The notes under the pieces were generated by a model. That model worked only from the letters and a program-made list of their open reading frames with translations. It was not told where the DNA came from and did not search any database. The position numbers were made by a program, and so were the translations under genes. A stretch of DNA of 64,000 nt from Lachnospiraceae bacterium (GTDB lineage: Bacteria > Bacillota > Clostridia > Lachnospirales > Lachnospiraceae), in assembly GCA_014804795.1 (NCBI GenBank), contig JAAUZC010000036.1, positions 147,609-211,608 of the forward strand. Direction: 5' to 3'. Below, in pieces: positions 1 through 7,877 of the stretch (positions within the stretch are counted from its first letter, which is position 1; each line of letters opens with the position of its first letter).

Positions 1-8
1 AATCGTGT

Positions 9-842
9 ATGATAGAATTAGGAAAGAGGCAAAAGCTGACAGTTGTAAAGGAAGTAGATTTTGGTATTTATTTAGGAGATGAGAAAGAAAAAGTGCTTCT
101 CCCGATCAAGCAGGTGCCGGAGGGAACGAAAAAGGGGGACGAGCTGGAAGTGTTTGTTTACAGAGATTCTTCCGACAGACCCATTGCAACGGTGAGGACG
201 CCGAAACTGATGTTAGGAGAAACAGCGGTTTTGAAAGTATCGGATGTGACGGGAATCGGCGCTTTTCTGGACTGGGGTCTGGAGAAAGATCTTTTTTTGC
301 CGTTTAAGCAGCAGACAAAAAAAGTTACCCCGGGTGAAGAGTGTCTGACAGCTTTATATATAGATAAGAGCGGAAGGCTCTGCGCCACGATGAAAGTGTA
401 TCATTATCTGCAGACAGGCAGCGGATATCAGAAAGATGATACCGTGACAGGCCGTATTTATGAGATTAGCGGCAATTTCGGCGTGTTTGTGGCAGTGGAT
501 GACAGATATTCCGCGCTGATTCCGAAAAAGGAGATGTACGGCATGAAAAATTTCCGGGTGGGAGATATCATAAAAGCCCGGGTTATGGAAGTGAAAGCGG
601 ACGGCAAGCTGGATCTGTCTGTGCGTCAGAAAAATTATCTTCAGATGAACGAAGACGCGGAAAAACTGATGGAGATCATAGAGGAGATGGGCGGTGTACT
701 GCCGTTTTCCGATAAAGCGGATCCGGAGACGATTCGCAGAGAGACAGGTATGAGCAAAAATGAATTTAAGCGTGCGGCGGGACGCCTGTATAAGGAAAAG
801 CGCATTGAAATTGGTGAAACATCGATTCATAAAATAAAGTAA
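9..842 (+). CDS. CvfB/YitL-like S1-domain RNA-binding protein
   Basis: A 277-aa protein with the layout of the CvfB family: tandem S1-like beta-barrel segments (about residues 1-65, 66-130 and 140-210) followed by a winged-helix-like C-terminus (about 215-277, around the stretch ending KRIEIGETSIHKIK). In this family the S1 domains bind RNA and the C-terminal domain adds affinity; S. aureus CvfB affects virulence gene expression. The start at base 9 fits the usual MIELGK-type N-terminus, but only eight bases lie upstream, so a ribosome site cannot be judged. The next gene is more than 200 bp away with its own promoter, so this is probably the last gene of its transcript. Family call is firm; physiological role here is inference. 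Confidence 0.85.
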   Translation: MIELGKRQKLTVVKEVDFGIYLGDEKEKVLLPIKQVPEGTKKGDELEVFVYRDSSDRPIATVRTPKLMLGETAVLKVSDVTGIGAFLDWGLEKDLFLPFKQQTKKVTPGEECLTALYIDKSGRLCATMKVYHYLQTGSGYQKDDTVTGRIYEISGNFGVFVAVDDRYSALIPKKEMYGMKNFRVGDIIKARVMEVKADGKLDLSVRQKNYLQMNEDAEKLMEIIEEMGGVLPFSDKADPETIRRETGMSKNEFKRAAGRLYKEKRIEIGETSIHKIK

Positions 843-952
843 AAATAATAAAAAAAGAGATTTTTAGATATATTTTACAAAAATAGAAGGATAGAATTGT
901 GCAACTTCGCCAACAATAAAAATCGTTTTAAATAAAAAGACAGTGAAAAGAG

Positions 953-999
953 AGAAAACGTTTTCTGCCTCTTGCAATTTAAAAAAATTTGAGTAAAAT
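953..999 (+). promoter_or_regulatory. cre-like palindrome and sigma-A type promoter
   Basis: A perfect 14-bp palindrome, AGAAAACGTTTTCT, lies at 953-966. Five bases later comes a promoter-like pair, TTGCAA (972-977) and TAAAAT (994-999), with a 16-bp spacer. The palindrome resembles LacI/CcpA-family operators in its AAACGTTT core but has A and T at the ends where a cre site usually has T and A. A short GC hairpin (TCCCGC/GCGGGA, 1031-1050) sits in the predicted leader just before the ribosome site. Confidence 0.45.
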
Positions 1000-1064
1000 C
1001 AAAACTGTAAACAAAATGATTGAATTGTGGTCCCGCAAAGACACGCGGGAGGAAGGAGTACAAA

Positions 1065-1301
1065 ATGAAAGTACAGAACATCAGAAACATTGAAAAGTTT
1101 TTCCAGGTAGTTGACAGCTGCGCAGGCAAGATAGAGCTGGTTACGGGCGAGGGAGACAGATTAAACCTGAAATCCAAACTGTCCCAGTATGTATCCATGG
1201 CAAATATTTTTTCAAACGGTGAGATTCCTGAACTGGAGCTGATCGCTTATGAGCCGGAAGATATCGGTAAACTTGTAAACTTTATGATGGAGAATGACTA
1301 A
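1065..1301 (+). CDS. small HPr-like protein lacking the phospho-histidine
   Basis: A 78-aa protein. The start at 1065 is chosen because GGAAGGAG lies just upstream at 1051-1058; a TTG at 1020 gives a longer frame without a ribosome site. It begins MKVQNIRNIEKFF. From about residue 12 the pattern (FFQVVDSCAGKIELV, then LNLKSKLSQ, then ELELIAYEPEDIGKLV) follows the second half of HPr, including the K-S pair that precedes HPr's regulatory serine helix, but there is no GLHxRPA segment and so no phospho-accepting histidine. It may be an HPr-fold relative with a regulatory or structural role (inference); otherwise a conserved hypothetical protein. Its stop is 6 bp before the CPBP protease gene, so the two are probably co-transcribed. 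Confidence 0.7.
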   Translation: MKVQNIRNIEKFFQVVDSCAGKIELVTGEGDRLNLKSKLSQYVSMANIFSNGEIPELELIAYEPEDIGKLVNFMMEND

Positions 1302-1306
1302 TATAA

Positions 1307-2257
1307 ATGAACAGTAAAAGGGTCGGAGTTTCCTTTCTGCTGATGATACTGCTGGAGCTTCTTGTGGGAGTGGGCCTGAGTATTTATTATATAGCAGGAG
1401 GGACAGCAGAGATCGGCATTGCCGCAAACTTAATACTGGCGCAGCTTATGAATGTGGTGCCTTTGTTTTTCGTGATACTGGTCGGACGAAAGAAATACCG
1501 GTCAGAGAAAATTTTTACGGATGTGCTGGGCTTTAGGCGCATCAAAATATCTACAGCGCTTATGACGATCCTTTATACGGTTTTGGTTATGCCGTTATCA
1601 ACGCTTGCGAATGCGATATCTATGATATTCGTAGATAATGCGGTAGAGAGTATTGCAGGGGATGTCTTGGACGTCCCCTTTGTCATTATGTTTTCACTGA
1701 TGGCAGTTTTTGGCCCGTTCTGTGAAGAACTGGTTTTCCGGGGCGCCTTTTTTAGAGGTTTTCGAAAATCCGGTAATATTTTCGGGGCAATTTTGTTGTC
1801 AGCGCTGCTATTTGCGATCATGCATATGAATTTTAATCAGGCGGCATATGCGTTGCTTCTTGGTATCATGATGGCGCTGGCGGCGGAAGCAACGGGCTCC
1901 ACGACGACATCCTTTTTGATGCATCTGTTCTTTAACGGGCAGAGTGTATGCCTGATGTATCTGGGCGACAGACTTAATTCGGAGTTTTTGGAAGAAGAGT
2001 TGGCGACGGCCTTTACCGCGCAGGAGATGACATTCACTATTGCCGTTTACCTGCTTCTTGCAGTGGTATGTACATCCATTGCGTTCTGTGTGCTGACGTG
2101 GATGGCGGCCAACGAGGGAAAGCAGAATTTTTTGAGAACGGTCTGGGCTTCCAGGAAAAACAGACAAGGAAAGCTTTGGAGCGTATGTCTGGTGATTGGA
2201 ATGACGCTTGCGCTCACTTATATGATAGCGGTGGAAATATTAAATCATTTATTATGA
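1307..2257 (+). CDS. CPBP family intramembrane metalloprotease
   Basis: A 316-aa polytopic membrane protein with about eight hydrophobic segments. It carries the CPBP/Abi (CAAX-protease-like) motifs: an EE pair with downstream R in CEELVFRGAFFRGFR (about residues 139-150), a following FAxxHMN segment, and a later H/N-containing helix (SFLMHLFFNGQ). These residues form the glutamate-based intramembrane active site in the family. Substrates are unknown here; relatives process prenylated peptides, bacteriocins or anti-sigma factors. It follows the small HPr-like gene by 6 bp and ends just before a strong hairpin terminator. Family call is firm, role open. Confidence 0.85.
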   Translation: MNSKRVGVSFLLMILLELLVGVGLSIYYIAGGTAEIGIAANLILAQLMNVVPLFFVILVGRKKYRSEKIFTDVLGFRRIKISTALMTILYTVLVMPLSTLANAISMIFVDNAVESIAGDVLDVPFVIMFSLMAVFGPFCEELVFRGAFFRGFRKSGNIFGAILLSALLFAIMHMNFNQAAYALLLGIMMALAAEATGSTTTSFLMHLFFNGQSVCLMYLGDRLNSEFLEEELATAFTAQEMTFTIAVYLLLAVVCTSIAFCVLTWMAANEGKQNFLRTVWASRKNRQGKLWSVCLVIGMTLALTYMIAVEILNHLL

Positions 2258-2282
2258 TAAAATAACGTATAATATAAAAAAT

Positions 2283-2319
2283 AACAACGGATGGTGCGCA
2301 AAGCGTGCCATCCGTTGTT
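2283..2319. terminator. bidirectional hairpin terminator
   Basis: Perfect 12-bp arms AACAACGGATGG (2283-2294) and CCATCCGTTGTT (2308-2319) lie between the converging CPBP gene (+) and yjfB-like gene (-). The arms have A/T-rich outer ends that would give a U tract in either direction. Confidence 0.8.
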
Positions 2320-2347
2320 TGATCGGGGAACTTTCTTTCGTTTTGCC

Positions 2348-2548
2348 CTAAATACGGACATCAAACTGACTTCCGATATCGGGATTGACGGAAAGTTCCA
2401 TCTGTGCAGTCGGGACGGATGCAATCATCTGTGCTAACTGTGAACCCTGCGAGTCGGCGGTGTCCATAGCTTTGCTCAGCATTTTCATGCCCCAGTCGGT
2501 CTGCACCTTAGCCATAGACATAGCAGTCGATAAACCGGCAATATCCAT
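2348..2548 (-). CDS. YjfB-like putative motility protein
   Basis: A 66-aa protein starting MDIAGLSTAMSMAKVQTD and ending in SVNPDIGSQFDVRI, the pattern of the YjfB family, small proteins often encoded near or co-regulated with motility genes. The ATG at 2548 is chosen because AGGAGAGG lies immediately upstream on this strand; a longer frame back to 2647 has no ribosome site and would include the promoter. A consensus promoter lies upstream at 2610-2638. The molecular function of the family is not established. It stands alone on the minus strand and converges on the CPBP gene. Confidence 0.8.
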   Translation of the reverse strand: MDIAGLSTAMSMAKVQTDWGMKMLSKAMDTADSQGSQLAQMIASVPTAQMELSVNPDIGSQFDVRI

Positions 2549-2609
2549 TTTGCACCTCTCCTGACATATTTGTTTGCAGCTGATCTCATTGTAAGAGATA
2601 GCTAAATTC

Positions 2610-2638
2610 AGTATAAATGGAAAGAGATTTTTTGTCAA
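2610..2638 (-). promoter_or_regulatory. consensus sigma-A promoter for the yjfB-like gene
   Basis: On the minus strand TTGACA (2633-2638) and TATACT (2610-2615) are separated by exactly 17 bp. It is a housekeeping-type rather than flagellar sigma-D type promoter. Confidence 0.75.
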
Positions 2639-2640
2639 TG

Positions 2641-2669
2641 TTGCCAAAGTAGCAAATATCTGTTATACT
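2641..2669 (+). promoter_or_regulatory. sigma-A promoter for the TagA/WecG-type gene
   Basis: TTGCCA (2641-2646) and TATACT (2664-2669) have a 17-bp spacer. The -35 box lies only 2 bp from the -35 box of the divergent promoter, so the two promoters are back to back. Confidence 0.75.
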
Positions 2670-2724
2670 GGTCGTTATGTAAACGTGGGGCAGTACAAAA
2701 GCGTATACAGAAACGGGGCAGGAT

Positions 2725-3399
2725 ATGCAAAAGATCAATATACTTGGGATGAGCCTGACGGATTATTCGCTGAGAGAGGCAATCGGTATTACGGATCGGT
2801 TTATAGGAAGCGGAAGTCTGAATACGATTCTTTTTATTTCCGCGAAGATTCTGGTGGAAGCCGGAAATTCGGAAAAGCAGCGGGCGTGGATAGGCGCCGC
2901 AGACCTGATCGTCTGGAGCGATGCCGAAATTGTGAGGCAGGCAGGTATCAGTGCAAAAGAGCGTACGCATGAGGTTGAAAATCAGGATTATCTTAAAGAA
3001 GTTTTAAAACGGCTGGGAAGAGGGAAAAAACCGATCTATCTGCTTGCGGAGTCGGAAGAAGAACTGGAACAGCTGGAAAATAATCTGAAGTACATCAGAG
3101 AAGATCTGAATATTGTCGGCAAGGACGCTGTGAGCGGCGTGCGGGCGGAATGGGATGACGAAGCTAACCGCATCAATGAACTTGCTCCTGCTGCAGTCAT
3201 ATCCGGCATGCGCTTTGAGAGGCAGGCAGAGCTTGTGGAAAGCATGAAAAAAATACTGAATGCCGATATCTGGCTTGCACTTGACCATGAAATGCAGCCG
3301 GGCAATCGAAAAATGCCTTTCATACGAAAGATTCTCAGCAAATGGTACCATTACCTGTTTCAGAAACTGCTCTTAGAGTATCATCATAAGGACAGGTAA
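2725..3399 (+). CDS. WecG/TagA/CpsF family glycosyltransferase
   Basis: A 224-aa protein of the GT26 (WecG/TagA/CpsF) family. Recognisable parts are the N-terminal INILGMSLTDYS segment, the central ADLIVWSDAEIV segment (the usual site of the catalytic Asp) and the C-terminal VISGMRFERQAELVE region where the family usually has a G-x-P-K-Q-E type motif. In B. subtilis TagA adds ManNAc to the undecaprenyl-linked GlcNAc of the teichoic-acid linkage unit. Here it is a monocistronic gene with a strong promoter and terminator and no teichoic neighbour; the sequence is rather divergent, so donor and acceptor cannot be stated. GGGGCAGG precedes the ATG. Confidence 0.75.
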   Translation: MQKINILGMSLTDYSLREAIGITDRFIGSGSLNTILFISAKILVEAGNSEKQRAWIGAADLIVWSDAEIVRQAGISAKERTHEVENQDYLKEVLKRLGRGKKPIYLLAESEEELEQLENNLKYIREDLNIVGKDAVSGVRAEWDDEANRINELAPAAVISGMRFERQAELVESMKKILNADIWLALDHEMQPGNRKMPFIRKILSKWYHYLFQKLLLEYHHKDR

Positions 3400-3440
3400 G
3401 GCGGATAGCCGTTATAATTTCACAAAAATTAATACATGGC

Positions 3441-3504
3441 ACAGAGGGAAAATAATATCTGAAAGAACGAGAACAGGACGGCGAAGATATTATTTTCCCT
3501 CTGT
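3441..3504 (+). terminator. long perfect hairpin terminator
   Basis: Twenty-base arms (3441-3460 and 3485-3504) are exact reverse complements around a 24-nt loop, followed by TTTG. It ends the transcript of the upstream glycosyltransferase gene. Confidence 0.75.
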
Positions 3505-3754
3505 TTGTCTGCCATAAAGGCCGCTCCATTTATTTGTATATGTTGCATATTGGGAAAAATAGACAAATTTTGTAAAATAAACTAAAAAACAAACAAAATT
3601 TTTTTGAAAAGAGGTAGATTTATTTGTGCATTTGTTTTAATATAGAAAATAGGTCGTGAAAAATGCCATTTGTGGGGCAAAAATGTATTGTTAAAAATGT
3701 ATAAAGAATTTGCTGCATCGCGGATATGGGATGTACTTGCGGGAGGGAAGGGAA
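3505..3754. other. AT-rich leader region of the PucR-type regulator
   Basis: No gene is supported in these 250 bases. The stretch is strongly AT-rich. Candidate promoter elements (for example TAGACA then TAAAAA near 3561-3590) are weak and I do not assign one. A small inverted repeat (TGCC/GGCA around 3664-3679) is the only other structure. Confidence 0.4.
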
Positions 3755-4837
3755 ATGATTTCAAATCAGATATTGCAAAACACGATTGAAGGGTTAAAGG
3801 CGATTGCCAGAGTAGAGCTTTGCATTATGGACACTGACGGTAAAGAAGCTGCTGCAACTGTGACGATGCATGAATGTGAAAAGGCAGCGATGGAATTTGC
3901 GCAGTCTCCGGCGGACTCTCAGGAGATTCAGGGATATCAGTATTTTAAGATCTATGATGAGCAGCAGTTGGAGTACATACTGATCGCAGGCGGATCCGGT
4001 GAGGACGTCTACATGGTGGGGAAGATGGTGGCATTCCAGATTCAGGGACTGCTTGTAGCCTATAAAGAACGTTTTGACAAGGATAATTTCATCAAAAACC
4101 TGTTGCTTGATAACCTGCTGCTCGTAGATATTTACAGCAGGGCGAAGAAACTGCATATTCAGGCTGATATCAGGCGTGTGGTAATGATCATTGAGACGGA
4201 CAGCACAAAAGACTGCAATGTTCTGGAAATTGTGCGCAGCGGAAACATAAACAGCAGAGATTTTGTCACGGCTGTGGATGAGAATAATGTCATCGTGGTG
4301 CGGGATCTGATTGAGGGGGATTCTCCGGCGGAACTCGATAAGGGTGCGCAGGCTTTGGAGAGTTTTCTTGTGAAAGAAGGCATGAAAAACGTCCGTGTTT
4401 CTTATGGGACGGTCGTAAAAGAGATCAAGGACGTCAGCCGTTCCTACAAAGAGGCGCGGATGGCGCTGGACGTAGGAAAGATCTTTTTCAGTGACAGGAA
4501 TGTTGTGGCATACAGTGAGCTTGGCATTGGCCGTCTGATCTATCAGCTCCCGATCCCTCTTTGCAAAATGTTTATCAGGGAGATTTTCGGTGGGAAGAGT
4601 CCGGACGATTTCGATGAGGAGACGCTGACAACGATCAATAAGTTTTTTGAAAACAGTCTGAATGTATCGGAGACTTCGAGACAGCTGTTTATCCACAGAA
4701 ATACACTTGTATACAGGCTGGATAAGCTGCAGAAGGCAACGGGGTTGGATCTTCGGGTGTTCGAGGATGCGATAACATTCAAGATTGCGCTGATGGTCGT
4801 AAAATATATGAAATATATGGAAACATATGATTATTAA
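3755..4837 (+). CDS. PucR/CdaR-type helix-turn-helix transcriptional regulator
   Basis: A 360-aa regulator. The C-terminal region (about 310-350; VSETSRQLFIHRNTLVYRLD) is the PucR-type HTH_30 domain; a GGDEF-like/CdaR middle domain covers about 130-280. The N-terminal 120 residues resemble the sugar-diacid sensor region (SxxILQxTIEGLKAI start). Family members respond to small metabolites such as sugar acids or purine breakdown products. The start at 3755 is preceded by GGAGGGAAGGG; a TTG at 3710 would add 15 residues without a ribosome site. It precedes ftsE by 62 bp. No target operator is apparent and the effector is unknown. Not to be confused with the YbbR-type CdaR at 25531. Confidence 0.8.
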   Translation: MISNQILQNTIEGLKAIARVELCIMDTDGKEAAATVTMHECEKAAMEFAQSPADSQEIQGYQYFKIYDEQQLEYILIAGGSGEDVYMVGKMVAFQIQGLLVAYKERFDKDNFIKNLLLDNLLLVDIYSRAKKLHIQADIRRVVMIIETDSTKDCNVLEIVRSGNINSRDFVTAVDENNVIVVRDLIEGDSPAELDKGAQALESFLVKEGMKNVRVSYGTVVKEIKDVSRSYKEARMALDVGKIFFSDRNVVAYSELGIGRLIYQLPIPLCKMFIREIFGGKSPDDFDEETLTTINKFFENSLNVSETSRQLFIHRNTLVYRLDKLQKATGLDLRVFEDAITFKIALMVVKYMKYMETYDY

Positions 4838-4899
4838 AAAACCACTTACATAGCGGGTGTGCAGTATTGTCGATTTAGATTGGAAATGAGGATAGTATA

Positions 4900-5640
4900 G
4901 TGGCGGAAAAAACAGTAAAGAAGAAACGAAAGAAAAAAAGCGGTGACAGAGATATCATTGTGCTGGATCATGTGAGCAAATCCTATGAGACAGGTTCGCC
5001 GGCTCTGTCCGACATCAGCCTGCGGGTGAAACAGGGAGAATTTGTGTTTATCGTGGGCGACAGTGGTTCCGGAAAGTCTACGATGATCAAGCTGTTGCTG
5101 CGGGAACTTGCGGCAACGGAGGGAACTGTCAGGGTGCTGGGATATGATCTGAATCGGATCAAACATCGGAAAATACCGGAGTTTCGGCGTAATATCGGTA
5201 TCGTATTCCAGGATTTCCGTCTGTTAAAAGACCGGAATGTATATGAGAATGTGGCTTTTGCACAGAGAATCATACAGACGCCGACAAAGCAGATGCGGAA
5301 AAATGTGCCTGCCGTCCTTGCATCGGTAGGACTTGCGGGAAAATATAAGGCAAGGCCGAAACAGCTTTCCGGCGGTGAACAACAGAGAGTAGCGCTTGCC
5401 CGTGCACTGGTAAACGAGCCGACGCTGCTTTTGTGCGACGAGCCGACCGGTAATCTGGATCCGAAAAATTCCTGGGAAATTATGAGTATGCTTGAGGAAA
5501 TCAATAGAGGCGGGACGACTGTGCTTGTTGTAACCCACAATAAGGAAATCGTGAACCAGATGGAAAAGCGGGTGGTAACATTAAAAAAAGGCGTTATCAT
5601 AAGCGACGAAGAGAAGGGAGCATATATCGATGAGGATTAG
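4900..5640 (+). CDS. ftsE: cell division ATP-binding protein FtsE
   Basis: A 246-aa ABC ATPase. Walker A is GDSGSGKST (53-61), the signature LSGGEQQRVALARAL lies near 154-168 and Walker B/D-loop is LLLCDEPTGNLDP. The strongly basic first 14 residues (KKKRKKK) are an extension beyond the usual FtsE core. FtsE with FtsX forms a membrane complex that activates peptidoglycan hydrolases during division or elongation. It starts with GTG and its end overlaps ftsX by 11 bp, so translation is probably coupled. The downstream M23 and S41 peptidase genes complete the usual module. Confidence 0.95.
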   Translation: MAEKTVKKKRKKKSGDRDIIVLDHVSKSYETGSPALSDISLRVKQGEFVFIVGDSGSGKSTMIKLLLRELAATEGTVRVLGYDLNRIKHRKIPEFRRNIGIVFQDFRLLKDRNVYENVAFAQRIIQTPTKQMRKNVPAVLASVGLAGKYKARPKQLSGGEQQRVALARALVNEPTLLLCDEPTGNLDPKNSWEIMSMLEEINRGGTTVLVVTHNKEIVNQMEKRVVTLKKGVIISDEEKGAYIDED

Positions 5641-6526
5641 TACATTTTTTTACACCATCAAACAGGGCTTCCGGAATATCTTCCGCAACAAACTTTTTTC
5701 GCTGGCGTCGATCGCTACGATAACGGCGTGCCTGTTTATGTTTGGCATTTTTTATTCTGTTGTGGTCAATTTGCAGAGCATGGTGAGAAATGCCGAGGAA
5801 GGCGTCTGCATCACCGTGTTTTTTGAGGCGGGACTGGACGATGTTTCCATACAGGAAATAGGACAGAAAATTTCGGGAAGGATGGAAGTTTCCGAGGTGA
5901 AATACATTTCCGCCGATCAGGCCTGGGAGGACTGGTTAGCCGGCTATCCGCCGGAGTATGCGGAGGGGTTTACGGAGAATCCATTGGAAAACTGTGCAAA
6001 CTATAAAGTTTATTTAAGCGATGTTTCCATGCAGGAGTCCCTTGTTACCTATCTGGAATCCATGTCGGGGGTCAGAAAGATAAACCGTTCTCAGCTGACC
6101 GCAGATATTTTGTCGGGAGTTAATTCGCTGCTCGGGTATGTTGCCATTGGACTGATTGCAATCCTGCTTGGCGTATCGGTATTCTTGATCAGTAATACCG
6201 TGACCATTGGTATCAATGTGCGGAAAGAGGAAATCACGATCATGAAATATATCGGCGCAACAGACTTTTTTGTGCGTTCCCCCTTTGTGGTGGAGGGAAT
6301 TCTGATCGGTCTTGTGGGGGCGGGTATTCCGTTAGGCATTATTTATGTTATTTATAATAAAGCCGTGGCATATGTGCTCGACCGTTTTTCCATCCTGACA
6401 AACCTGCTGACATTTATTCCGGTCAAAGAAATTTTTCACACTTTAATGCCATTATCGCTTGGAATCGGTGTGGGAATCGGTTTTATCGGAAGCATCACTA
6501 CAGTGCGCAAGCATTTAAGAGTGTAA
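5630..6526 (+). CDS. ftsX: cell division protein FtsX
   Basis: A 298-aa membrane protein with the FtsX layout: a cytoplasmic N-terminus beginning MRISTFFYTIKQGFRNIFRN, a first membrane helix (about 22-44), an extracellular domain (about 50-160) and three C-terminal helices (about 170-195, 220-245 and 270-290) forming the MacB/FtsX domain. It pairs with FtsE, whose stop it overlaps, and transmits ATP hydrolysis to extracellular hydrolase activators such as the coiled-coil M23 protein encoded next. The ATG is embedded in the end of ftsE. Confidence 0.95.
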   Translation: MRISTFFYTIKQGFRNIFRNKLFSLASIATITACLFMFGIFYSVVVNLQSMVRNAEEGVCITVFFEAGLDDVSIQEIGQKISGRMEVSEVKYISADQAWEDWLAGYPPEYAEGFTENPLENCANYKVYLSDVSMQESLVTYLESMSGVRKINRSQLTADILSGVNSLLGYVAIGLIAILLGVSVFLISNTVTIGINVRKEEITIMKYIGATDFFVRSPFVVEGILIGLVGAGIPLGIIYVIYNKAVAYVLDRFSILTNLLTFIPVKEIFHTLMPLSLGIGVGIGFIGSITTVRKHLRV

Positions 6527-6614
6527 TTACTATATATTAAGGTGAGACGAGTGCGTGTCACGAAGTATGCCATGTCTGCAAACAGACGTAAGAGCAAAAT
6601 TCAGAGGGCCTGAT

Positions 6615-7844
6615 ATGAAAAAGAGGAGACATCTGAAAAAGTACATAATTGTTTTTCTGATTCTGGGTCTCTTTTTACTGCCGGAAGAAGAGGCCGGGGC
6701 GGTCTCTTTTTCTTCGATCACATCAGAAAGCATTCGGGAGAAAGAAGGACAGATATCAAATGCCCAGAATGAGAAAGAGCAGCTGCAGTCTGCGCTGACG
6801 GATATTAAGGCGTTAAAGGAGCAGCTGGAAGGAGAAAAGGCGAGCCTTGAGAATTATGTTGTGGCATTGGACAATGATCTGGCCGAAATTCAGAAAAAAA
6901 TCTCCGAGCTTAATGGCAGAATTGTGGAAAAAGAACAGGAGATACAGGAAACAGAGGAAGAACTGGAAGCGGCCATATGCAAACAGGAGGAGCAGTATGA
7001 GGCAATGAAGCTGCGAATCCAGATGATGTATGAGCAGAACGATAATTATTACCTTGAAATGATACTAAAGGCAGAATCTTTTGGCGATCTTCTGAATAAA
7101 CTGGATTATATTCAGCTTGTGGCGGAGTATGACGATCAGAAGCTGCAGGAATATAAACTGATCAGAGAGTATGTGGAAATCTGTAAAGCAGAACTGGATG
7201 CGGAAAAAGAGGTTTTAGATGCGGCGAAAACCGGCGTGGAGCAGGAAGAAGCTTCGATGGAACAGCTTATTTCCGATAAGCAGGCTGAGATTGTCGCAAA
7301 GCAGAGCGATATCGGCAATAAAGCGGCGGCGATTGAGGAGTATGAAGCGGATATTAAAGCACAGAATGAGCTGATCGCTTCATTGGAGGCGGCGGTTGCC
7401 GCGGAACGCAAACGGATTGCGGAGGAGAACAGAAGTAAGCTGACTTATGACGGCGGGATGTTCTGTTTTCCGGCACCGTCTTATACAAGAATATCCGACG
7501 ACTACGGAAACCGCATTCATCCGACGTTGGGCGTGGAGCAGTTCCACAACGGTATTGATCTGGCATCCCCGAACGGCAGTCCGATTCTGGCGGCATATGA
7601 CGGAGAAGTAGTGGCCGCCGCATACAGCGGAAGCATGGGGAATTATGTGATGATAGACCATGGGGACAGCCTATATACAATATATATGCATGCGTCCGCG
7701 CTTTATGTGTCAAAGGGAGACATTGTTGCAAAGGGCGAGCAGATCGCAGCGGTGGGCTCTACAGGGCGTTCCACAGGGCCTCATCTGCATTTCAGCGTAC
7801 GAAAAAGCGGAAGTTATGTGAGTCCGTGGGGATATCTTGGTTGA
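6615..7844 (+). CDS. EnvC-like coiled-coil M23 family peptidase
   Basis: A 409-aa exported protein. The signal peptide (MKKRRHLKKYIIVFLILGLF..., cut near residue 28) is followed by long coiled coils (about 35-125 and 180-275) and a C-terminal LytM/M23 domain (about 290-405). The first zinc motif is HNGIDLASPNG and the second GPHLHFSV, both intact, so a functional endopeptidase is possible. The coiled-coil plus LytM structure and the position after ftsEX match the hydrolases or activators controlled by FtsEX (EnvC, PcsB, CwlO). The start at 6615 is chosen for its signal peptide; an upstream in-frame ATG at 6555 adds 20 non-signal residues. Confidence 0.9.
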   Translation: MKKRRHLKKYIIVFLILGLFLLPEEEAGAVSFSSITSESIREKEGQISNAQNEKEQLQSALTDIKALKEQLEGEKASLENYVVALDNDLAEIQKKISELNGRIVEKEQEIQETEEELEAAICKQEEQYEAMKLRIQMMYEQNDNYYLEMILKAESFGDLLNKLDYIQLVAEYDDQKLQEYKLIREYVEICKAELDAEKEVLDAAKTGVEQEEASMEQLISDKQAEIVAKQSDIGNKAAAIEEYEADIKAQNELIASLEAAVAAERKRIAEENRSKLTYDGGMFCFPAPSYTRISDDYGNRIHPTLGVEQFHNGIDLASPNGSPILAAYDGEVVAAAYSGSMGNYVMIDHGDSLYTIYMHASALYVSKGDIVAKGEQIAAVGSTGRSTGPHLHFSVRKSGSYVSPWGYLG

Positions 7845-7877
7845 TCATTCAACAGTTATAACAGTATTGTTATCAAT

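Noticed and set aside
3794..4696. 300-codon minus-strand open frame
   Set aside because: It is entirely antisense to the PucR-type regulator, whose HTH domain is clear.
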